From Trichomonas vaginalis G3 (Eukaryota > Parabasalia > Trichomonadida > Trichomonadidae): a stretch of 64,000 bases of DNA. The stretch is from positions 3,791,962-3,855,961 of the forward strand of contig NC_067208.1 in the NCBI RefSeq assembly GCF_026262505.1, written 5' to 3'. Below, one piece after another: positions 58,177 through 64,000 of the stretch. The notes below the pieces were generated by a model. The model did not search any database. It had not been told where the DNA came from and worked only from the letters and a program-made list of their open reading frames with translations. How positions within the stretch are numbered: position 1 is the stretch's first letter; each line of letters opens with the position of its first letter. The position numbers and the translations under genes are program-made.

Positions 58177-58406
58177 AGTATGAATGTTATGTATTAGGTC
58201 ATGAACTTTGGTTGTTGCTGTTTGATGAAACAAATGAATTAGTTATGTCAGTCAAGAGAACAGAAAAAGGCGTCAAAGGCGCCGAGCGCAAAGCGCTATA
58301 TTGTGTTAGTGAAAACTGCACCAAGTCAATAAGATTAGGTTTGCATTATGAAGATGAGTTCGATACTGTTGAAGAAGTTTTGGATAGATATTACAAATTG
58401 CTTTAA
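58137..58406 (+). CDS. Conserved 89-residue protein with in-frame P4 palindrome
   Basis: It overlaps the previous gene's end by 40 bp in another frame. The fold elements are MQQLTRELRAKNIKYECYV, LWLLLFDETNELVMSVK and DTVEEVLDRYYKLL. Ten codons (58,268-58,297, GVKGAERKA region) are a GC-rich insertion with GGCGCC and GCGCAAAGCGC palindromes. Maverick B lacks it exactly at 31,110. It is the homologue of 17,713. Confidence 0.7.
   Translation: MQQLTRELRAKNIKYECYVLGHELWLLLFDETNELVMSVKRTEKGVKGAERKALYCVSENCTKSIRLGLHYEDEFDTVEEVLDRYYKLL
58268..58297. repeat. P4 mini-palindrome, 30 bp, in frame, empty site in Maverick B
   Basis: Removing these 30 bp gives the continuous sequence present in B (GAACAGAAAAATATTG). 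It contains AGGCGTCAAAGGCGCC and GAGCGCAAAGCGCT. Confidence 0.85.
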
Positions 58407-58422
58407 TTTACTAAAACATATT

Positions 58423-59017
58423 TCAACAAAGTTTATATTCTGTTGAAAGTTTTGTATATTCATTCGAATATTTATACTTAAACTCAACTCCTGTAGTTCC
58501 TGGTGTTTCAATGATGCGGATGTTACCTATTTTCATGAATGGTGGCGTTTGACCACAGCATTCGATTTCAGGGTCGAGATAGTCAATGACACATTGTTTC
58601 CCTGTTATTCGGTGATATAACATTTTCAAGGTCCTCCTTTGTTAGAATTATTTGGTTCTTACTTATAAGATTTGTCAAAAGCTTCTTATCGTCTTTGAGT
58701 AAAATTGTTTGGTATAACTGAAGAAGGTAATGGTCTACGTTATCTGAAGGATTTGTTTGAACATTTGTGTAAGGGTTGTCGTTGGCTTCTCTTGAAAGAA
58801 TTTGGTCCAGTGGTGGATACTCTAACTTAACATCTGATGTAGCGTTAGCGTTTGAAGCTGAGTTTAAATTCACGGATTTCAGTTCTGGTTCTTTTTCTTT
58901 CAAACACTCTGAACTATAGTTCTTTATGACAATATTGTTTGTCGTTCGTGAGTCAACATTTGATGTTGGTTCAATTGGAACATTAACGGCACCAGCTAAG
59001 ATGGATTTGCTTCTCAT
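58423..59017 (-). pseudogene. CCG-motif protein of CD, frameshifted
   Basis: From 59,017 (MRSKSILAGAVNVPIEPTSNVDSR) to a break near 58,615 (IILTKEDLENVIS), then a second frame with ITGKQCVIDYLDPEIECCGQ and TGVEFKYKYSNEYTKLS to 58,423. A further base loss near 58,430 shortens the end compared with B (LCLKYVLVN). Short divergent spacing (~30 bp) to the 59,050 gene. Confidence 0.7.
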
Positions 59018-59049
59018 TTCATATAGAATAAAAACCTTTTATATGTATG

Positions 59050-59444
59050 AAATGAACAATATACTCGACAAGGGTTTGAATGTAAAGCTAACGAATGAAA
59101 ATATTGTTGAATTCACTGAGACAGGAGCTGTGTATAAAGATGTAGAACTACTGAACAAAAGAGCTAAGGGAAGAAGCAGGAACATGAACAAAGGGTGGAA
59201 GCCTATAAAAATTTATGTCAATGATGGCTCAGGAGGTTCAAACATAAAGTATGCAGAAAGTTATAGAGTTTATGCTCTCAAAGGTGAAAAGCCTTCATTT
59301 AAGAACAGCTATTCTAACGCATATCCTCAAAAGCTAACGGATGGAGAAGTGGATGATATGAATGACAGCAAAAATATTAACAGAAATGGCGACAGAGATG
59401 CATGGAATTTGTTTACCATCAGTCAATTGAAGGTTAAACTTTAA
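59050..59444 (+). CDS. Conserved ~131-residue protein, intact
   Basis: The ATG 59,050 follows AACCTTTTATATGTATGAA. MNNILDKGLNVKLTNENIVEF, GWKPIKIYVNDGSGGSNIKYAESYRVYAL, then an Asn/Asp-rich part and RDAWNLFTISQLKVKL. Its stop codon overlaps the ATPase stop on the other strand by 4 bp. Function unknown; it belongs to the conserved block around the ATPase. Confidence 0.7.
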
Positions 59445-60328
59445 AACAATGTTGGTCGTTCCCATGGAATATTTTTGACTTTAATGGTATTAGTCATGAT
59501 ATGAATCTCAAGGTATGAACGAGGAGAGATGAGAGACTTATATGCTTCCCAAATTTCTTCAAAAGGTAATGTTATACCTGACTGTTTCCAAATGAGTTCA
59601 ATATCATAACGTGAGAAACCTTGAAAGATAACGAAGTCAGTTATGAGACGTTTTATGTTTAAAGCTAAAAACCTCCATGTTTGCATAAGTATTGCTACAG
59701 TTAAGTGGTAATGTCTGACTTTAGTAATGATATTAGCTAATGGTGAGTCTGGTTTTGACACTAAACCTTTACCAGCGAAGTCGTCGCAAACGAGCAGAGT
59801 GTTTGAAGGATATTTTTTGAAGGGGTATTTTGAAAGTTTTGATAGAATGTAGTTTGTCAGTCGTTTCATATCGTAAACTCCTGAGTACTGACGTAAGTGG
59901 TGTTTGTCAATAATTCTTTCCATCTCCTCAGAAGTCTTTTGCATTCCTGACTGTATAAATTCAACGATGGCATAATATTTCCTCTTACGTCGAATGTAAC
60001 GTTGAAGAAATTCAATGAGTTCACTGTCTGGAACTTTAACGACAGAGGCTTGAACTTTTGACATAAATGTTTTCGCTGTTGAGTCCATAGAGTCTGAAGT
60101 TGCTGATATAATGATTTGGTCATAATATGAGTCATTTCCTAAACGCTCTGTTATGAGTATATGACGAATAAGATTAAATGTCTTACCTGAACCCATCTTT
60201 CCACAATAGAAATAAACGCCATTTGAACAGAACTCATAGTCCTTACTGAAAGGAAGAATGAGAGAAGAGTTAAGTTTGTCTGTAGTTTCATTCATGTCTT
60301 CATCTACGTCATGTATTAAATGCTTCAT
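59441..60328 (-). CDS. FtsK/HerA-type packaging ATPase of CD, intact
   Basis: 295 residues. Walker A FYCGKMGSGKTFNL (~45), a YDQIIISATSDSMDS strand, Walker B NTLLVCDDFAG (~185), the LTVAILMQTWRFLA sensor with Gln, and a closing basic region. Compared with the A copy (13,796) it keeps only the motifs. It would translocate DNA into the capsid. The start is 16 bp from the divergent minor-capsid-like gene, an arrangement also kept in Maverick B. Confidence 0.9.
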   Translation of the reverse strand: MKHLIHDVDEDMNETTDKLNSSLILPFSKDYEFCSNGVYFYCGKMGSGKTFNLIRHILITERLGNDSYYDQIIISATSDSMDSTAKTFMSKVQASVVKVPDSELIEFLQRYIRRKRKYYAIVEFIQSGMQKTSEEMERIIDKHHLRQYSGVYDMKRLTNYILSKLSKYPFKKYPSNTLLVCDDFAGKGLVSKPDSPLANIITKVRHYHLTVAILMQTWRFLALNIKRLITDFVIFQGFSRYDIELIWKQSGITLPFEEIWEAYKSLISPRSYLEIHIMTNTIKVKNIPWERPTLF

Positions 60329-60344
60329 TTTATCTCCATTAAAA

Positions 60345-61226
60345 ATGCAAGTCAGAAATATTCAGAACATAGCACCGAGTCTAACTGACAAGAGTATAAA
60401 GATATACTATGAACACGTTATGATGAAACCAACCAAAATTCAAGAAAGTCAGTATACTTATGAATATCCAAGGCACTGGGTAGAGTATGTAGGAGGTGAG
60501 AAAGCTATTGAAATCAGACAGGTTCGAAGTATTCCAGCAGGAAGAACAATATTATTGAAGAACTTTAATGTTTTGAGGTATAATGATGAAACAAAGAAGC
60601 AAGATAGTTTTCCTGTTGCTGTGTATGTGAACCTAGACACAGGAGATGACATGAAAGTTTTTAACACAAAGCTTCAAACGGTAGTGAGAGAACAACTGAC
60701 TGCGGAAGGACATCCATTACCTTCAGAAGTTAGCATAGCATATAATTTTGAAACAAACTCAATAGATTTTAAAGTCGTCTCTGCAAAGAAGTCAGGTTTT
60801 ACATTTAATGAAGCAGATGTATATTCGAATGAAAACTTCAAAGCTATTGCATGGTTAGATAATGACGATTGCTTTAAGAAAATATTTAAATTCAGTGACT
60901 CAAAGATGTCAATAGATGACCTTCGTGGAATGTTACCATCGACGTTTACAGTTGAAGGTTCAGCAGGATTGCTTACAAGATTGTCAATTGGTGGTATTTG
61001 GTCTCGTGAGAACATTGTTATAAAATCCAGTATAAGTGAATTTGCTGAAGAATCTATATTATGTCTTTCAAAACTATATGTATTCGCCGCCGAAGCATTA
61101 TAGTATAACAAACTTTGTCAGTAAGTTTAACATAAGACTTGTCGAACCTTCTTCAATGAAAGATGTTGTGCTACCAAAGATGGAAAGGATGGACTCATTA
61201 TTGAAATGATTTTAATAGCATATTAA
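60345..61226 (+). pseudogene. Minor-capsid-like protein of CD, second copy, frameshifted late
   Basis: The ATG 60,345 (MQVRNIQNIAPSLTDKSI) is open to ~61,070, where an extra A shifts the frame (the normal text is LCLSNYMYSPPKHYS). A missing C near 61,177 is a second change. The original frame ends at 61,224-61,226. B holds the intact version (28,119). Confidence 0.7.
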
Positions 61227-61451
61227 ATGAGCTTGTTTTGAAGGTCATTCATGATGAAATAACTGTTGTAGAAGATGTTAGCAATTGTTCAGACATTTTT
61301 TGAGCGAATAGATGATATAAGAAATAAGTTAGATAGACCGCAAAGCGGTGAGGGCGAAGCCCGTGAGAACGCTTATGTTTCATTGACTTTCTCCAGTAAA
61401 GAGAACTTTTATGAGATAATATTGAAGAGAGATGATTTTAATATGGTGTAA
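61227..61451 (+). pseudogene. 74-residue gene, CD copy, broken
   Basis: A missing C turns the fifth codon into a stop (61,239), and an extra base near 61,297 shifts the rest. The GC mini-palindromes CCGCAAAGCGG and GGGCGAAGCCC are kept at 61,339-61,370. B version: 27,894. Confidence 0.7.
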
Positions 61452-61974
61452 ATGGTAGCTTGGGCAGCTTTAGGCGCAATGGGAACAAAAGCATTAGCAT
61501 TTGGAGCAAAAGCACTTGGAGCTTATGACGCAGTAAATAAAATGAGTGGAGGAAGGGTTTCAAAGACATTAGATGCAAATAAAGGGAAGAGAGCTGGGTT
61601 GCAAAGAAGTTAAGATAAATAAAATAGGGCTCATAAATAAAGCATCCAATTTGGTTGCGACTGAGTCAGAAAATGCTTTAGGAAAGGACGATGAGTTTGC
61701 AAAACATGCAAAAGACTTTAATGACCAGATGAAAGGTGAAACAATGCATTTAAATAGAGTCGATGGAACTAAAGAAAATGTTTCTTCTCCACCAGTAGTT
61801 CTTCCGTATGGTCCCTATGGAATGTATGGAAACCCTTACGAAAGACCATTTGACCCATTGACTGGTGGAAGTAACTGGTATCATTACGGCCGAAGAAGAA
61901 AGACAGTCAAGTTGGAGACAGACGTGAAGAAAGCAACTAAAAAGAAACCAAGGAAGAGAGTTATAAAGCAATGA
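61452..61974 (+). pseudogene. pVI-like basic protein, CD copy, small deletion
   Basis: It starts MVAWAALGAMGTKALAF; a small deletion near 61,588 shifts the frame, which is open again from 61,573 in the frame of the normal end (LINKASNLVATESENALG ... KKATKKKPRKRVIKQ). It reaches 23 bp into the right terminal repeat. B version: 27,357. Confidence 0.7.
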
Positions 61975-62627
61975 ATTCAAGTGGGTGAAAAAACAGGTGA
62001 AAAAAGAGGTGAAATCTCACCACTTCACCTAAATTTATTTTTGTGCTATGTTTTCATACGTGTGAGGGTGGTGATATCATTAATTTTTAAGTTTATTTTT
62101 TATTTTATTTTTATATAAATGACGAAAACTATTGAGATAACAAACTACAACGGTCATGAGTTCAAGAATTTGTTCTTCGTTCCTCGTGAAAATACATTCT
62201 ATCAGATACGAGGGAGAAAGGGTAAAGTTAGTTTGAGCGTTTATGAAGGAATGAAGAATGGAAAGTTTATACAAGCATACGATACAAACGGTAAACGTGT
62301 TTCATTAGCTTTGTCAAAACTTACTAACATTCATTTTGACAGTGATTTTGACTCTGACGATTGGAGCGACAGCAGCGATACTGAAGAATATGAACTATTG
62401 TGTGAAGCACAGCAATGGGAAGAGTTGCAATACTTTTGTAAGTGAGAACGTTTATTTTTTACAGTAGTGAGGTGAAGTGGTTGGCGGCTTTATAAATATT
62501 TAAGGTTAAGTTGGTTTTTGCGTTCATGTTGTAAAATATACGTTAACGGTTTTGTAAAGTGTCAAATTCACAAGTATTGCGTACGGAGGAACGCAGTGCC
62601 TCTGTACACGAGACTTGTATACTAACT
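61950..62627 (-). repeat. Right terminal inverted repeat of Maverick CD
   Basis: Inverse of 40,298-40,972, ending ...CTTGTATACTAACT at 62,627, directly followed by GAGAT. Contains a P3 repeat (61,978-62,045) and the intact terminal-repeat gene. Confidence 0.95.
62119..62445 (+). CDS. Terminal-repeat gene, right copy, intact
   Basis: 108 residues: MTKTIEITNYNGHEFKNLFFVPREN, YQIRGRKGKVSLSVYEGM, KRVSLALSKLTNIHFDSD, an Asp/Ser-rich acidic run (DSDDWSDSSDTEEY) and CEAQQWEELQYFCK. An A/T promoter-like block (TTTATTTTTTATTTTATTTT) precedes it. Being in the terminal repeat, it is doubled in a complete element. Function unknown. Confidence 0.7.
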   Translation: MTKTIEITNYNGHEFKNLFFVPRENTFYQIRGRKGKVSLSVYEGMKNGKFIQAYDTNGKRVSLALSKLTNIHFDSDFDSDDWSDSSDTEEYELLCEAQQWEELQYFCK

Positions 62628-62632
62628 GAGAT
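62628..62632. repeat. GAGAT target duplication, right copy
   Basis: Pairs with 40,293-40,297; only one copy belongs to the original KilA-N gene. Confidence 0.9.
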
Positions 62633-63206
62633 TCCGTACGAAAATCGCAAGAATTTGGCTCCTGGTTTGAAAGGATATTATGTTCATAGACTTTTAGTAA
62701 ACGCTGTAGCAATGTGGGCTTCACCTCGTTATGCTTGTTATATTTTCATGATGTTAGATGAACTATATAAAGCAGAACGTGGAGAGATGGAAAAGAAACT
62801 TCAAGCAAAAGATGAAGTCATTGAATCCAAAGACAAAAGCATACAGAAAAGAATACCGCGTTCGGTACCAAAAGGAAAGGAAAAGAGTTATAGGTATATG
62901 ATTTATACTGAAGAGTTGGAGAAAGAAGAAGATAAAGATATGGTTATATTGCATTTAGTCAGAAGAAACAACAAGAGCTTTTATGACTTAGCTAAAATAT
63001 ATAAATCTGACAGAAATTGGTTCTATCGTGAAAACTTACCGATTTCAATGACACCGAATGAACAAATAAAGGAAATTGTCAAAAATACTCTTCCTCAAAC
63101 ACACTATGACATCAAAGGTTGCACAATACTTACATTCAAAGAAGACTTAACATTACTGAAGGAAAAAATAACAGAATATTTCGATAACTTCAAAGAGGAA
63201 GAATAA
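62633..63206 (+). pseudogene. KilA-N gene of Maverick B, 3' part after the CD insertion
   Basis: It begins in the P2-type segment (CCGTACGAAAATCG), then GLKGYYVHRLLVNAVAMWASPRYACYIF, a coiled linker, and the C-terminal domain (HLVRRNNKSFYDLAKIYKSDRNWFYRENL ... ILTFKEDLTLLKEKI) to the TAA at 63,206. The frame is intact and in phase with the 5' part at 40,044-40,297. Confidence 0.9.
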
Positions 63207-63260
63207 AAAAATCTAAGCTAATTTTATTTTTTTATAAAATTTTATCTCATATGAAAGAAC

Positions 63261-63416
63261 ATGAATTTAGAATATTCGGAACTCATGACAGAAGAAGAGA
63301 ACGAACAACATGTAAAAGATTATGCAAAATTTCTGAAGGTATATAAAGCTTATGAAAAAGCGTATGAAAAGTTTATACATTGGGGAATTGTTGTAAAATA
63401 TCGATATGAAGACTAA
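63261..63416 (+). CDS. 51-residue helical protein
   Basis: The ATG 63,261 follows TTTTATCTCATATGAAAGAA, of the TATATGAA box style. MNLEYSELMTEEENEQHVKD and a YKAYEKAYEKF helix. It lies where Maverick CD has 50,571-50,945. No family recognised. Confidence 0.45.
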   Translation: MNLEYSELMTEEENEQHVKDYAKFLKVYKAYEKAYEKFIHWGIVVKYRYED

Positions 63417-63434
63417 CCAAAAATATATTTTTGC

Positions 63435-63908
63435 TTAAATAGCTTCAGGGTCTATTTCTTCAACCATTTCACTTCCTTCGTCAATGTCAATAGAAGCTTC
63501 TTCAACCTTTGGTAAGAATTTCTGTATAACATCTTTGTTCGTTATTGTCTTCAGAGATGAAGGATAATATTTCACATTTGTTTCACCCTTCTTATATTCT
63601 TTCTGTTCGGAAAGATTTAAAGCAATACTGAAGAAGTCAATATTAGAGTTCTTTATAACAGTATAATGAGTATCTTTGACATTCACGAAGAAACTCTTTT
63701 GTTTCAAAACTACTGCTAACTCTTGTGAAGTATAACGTTTGCGGTCAATGACGATAGCTAATGGTCTGACATACTGACCAAACTTAGATTCTTTCACAAA
63801 CTTCTTGTTAAAGATAACATTAATATTTGAAGCATTATTGAACTCATTCTTGATGGCAGTAGCGAGAGCATTGTATGAAAAGAACTTGCAATCTTGCATG
63901 TGTTTCAT
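63435..63908 (-). CDS. Acidic-tailed protein of Maverick B, intact
   Basis: 157 residues: MKHMQDCKFFSYNALATAIKNEF, INVIFNKKFVKESKFGQYVRPLAIVIDRKRYTSQELAVVL, FFVNVKDTHYTVIKNSNIDFFSIAL, ending in an acidic tail (SIDIDEGSEMVEEIDPEAI). A beta-rich body plus acidic C-terminus beside the polymerase gene would suit a single-stranded DNA-binding protein, but no sequence motif proves it. Partner of the broken 49,024 copy. Confidence 0.6.
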   Translation of the reverse strand: MKHMQDCKFFSYNALATAIKNEFNNASNINVIFNKKFVKESKFGQYVRPLAIVIDRKRYTSQELAVVLKQKSFFVNVKDTHYTVIKNSNIDFFSIALNLSEQKEYKKGETNVKYYPSSLKTITNKDVIQKFLPKVEEASIDIDEGSEMVEEIDPEAI

Positions 63909-64000
63909 TAAAATAAAAATATTAAATTATTTTGAAAAATAACTTAAAAAAATCTAATCTAATTTTTTCAAAAAATATTTTTTTTATTTCCTACTAAAGA
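63909..64000. promoter_or_regulatory. Divergent promoter before the polymerase gene of Maverick B
   Basis: A/T-rich (AAAAATATTTTTTTTATTTC, then CTACTAAAGA at the window end), the same as 48,933-49,020 in CD, where it separates the acidic-tailed gene from the polymerase. The polymerase of Maverick B should start within a few bases after the window. Confidence 0.6.

Larger units (their letters stand above)
40298..62627. mobile_element. Maverick CD, complete inner element, 22,330 bp
   Basis: Both tips read AGTTAGTATACAAGTCTCG inward, with terminal inverted repeats of ~677 bp (40,298-40,972 and 61,950-62,627) and a GAGAT duplication. The gene set is capsid protein, two minor-capsid-like proteins, second jelly-roll candidate, PolB, KilA-N, integrase, fibre, ATPase and pVI-like proteins. 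Integrase, ATPase, capsid protein and KilA-N are intact; PolB and fibre are frameshifted. I found no protease gene and no SF3 helicase. Confidence 0.95.
26719..64000 (+). mobile_element. Maverick B, outer element, right end outside window
   Basis: The left tip at 26,719 reads AGTTAGTATACATATC, closely related to the tip of Maverick CD (AGTTAGTATACAAGTC). The element runs through its left gene set (26.9-33.9 kb), a fibre gene split by two transposons, integrase, two KilA-N genes, is interrupted by Maverick CD at 40,298-62,627, and continues past 64,000, where a polymerase promoter like that at 48,933-48,960 begins. The flank before the tip is AGAAT, so a duplicate AGAAT is expected after its right tip. 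Confidence 0.85.

Noticed and set aside
1-64000. Adenovirus-type cysteine protease expected in Mavericks
   Set aside because: I looked for a His...Asp/Glu...Gln...Cys protein of ~200 residues in A and CD and found none convincing; the partial gene at 2-214 is too short to judge.

Overview
The window is AT-rich, intron-poor DNA built almost entirely from integrated virus-like and transposable elements. I recognise large Maverick/Polinton elements (double-jelly-roll capsid candidate, FtsK/HerA-type packaging ATPase, protein-primed family B DNA polymerase, retrovirus-like integrase, terminal inverted repeats with a 5-bp target duplication) and Mutator-like (MULE) DNA transposons. This combination, together with KilA-N genes and phage-type tail-collar fibres, points to a parabasalid protist such as Trichomonas vaginalis. 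That assignment is an inference; no ribosomal or housekeeping gene is present to prove it.

Layout. (1) 1 to ~23,930: Maverick A, incomplete on the left. It carries small virion-type proteins, a fibre, an integrase, a shortened PolB, a minor-capsid-like protein, a KilA-N/repeat module (8.6-13.7 kb), the packaging ATPase, an SF3 helicase, the capsid protein and a ~1,100-residue coiled-coil structural gene. (2) ~23,930-26,718: the 5' part of MULE-1, a 1.6-kb run of about 18 consecutive hairpins followed by a FLYWCH/MULE transposase cut off at 26,718. (3) 26,719 to beyond 64,000: outer Maverick B, whose left tip lies exactly inside the MULE-1 transposase. Its fibre gene carries two further transposons, at 33,937-35,139 and 35,816-37,785. 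(4) 40,298-62,627: inner Maverick CD, 22,330 bp, with ~677-bp terminal inverted repeats and a GAGAT duplication. It is inserted in the KilA-N gene of Maverick B, whose halves lie at 40,044-40,297 and 62,633-63,206. The window is therefore a nest: MULE-1, interrupted by Maverick B, interrupted by two MULE-type elements and by Maverick CD.

How the genes fit together. Each Maverick couples replication (PolB; in A also an SF3 helicase), integration (integrase), packaging (ATPase) and a virion set (capsid, one or two minor-capsid-like jelly-roll candidates, pVI-like amphipathic basic proteins, a trimeric fibre ending in a tail-collar domain). I found no adenovirus-type protease. The core genes of A and CD are strongly diverged, but the KilA-N module is nearly shared, which suggests it moves between elements. 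Two promoter styles are visible: a T-rich block with TTTTGTATGTAAAGAC before KilA-N and accessory genes, and TTTTTAT/TTTTTAC boxes 10-18 nt before virion genes.

Most striking is a set of short palindromic repeats lying both in intergenic arrays and in frame inside genes. Variable segments of four KilA-N genes match units of arrays that sit beside KilA-N genes (9.58-9.90 and 11.39-11.72 kb). A GC-rich mini-palindrome family has demonstrable empty sites when B and CD are compared. Many genes carry single-base frameshifts at homopolymers; these may be true decay or sequencing error, and I mark them as broken with that caveat.
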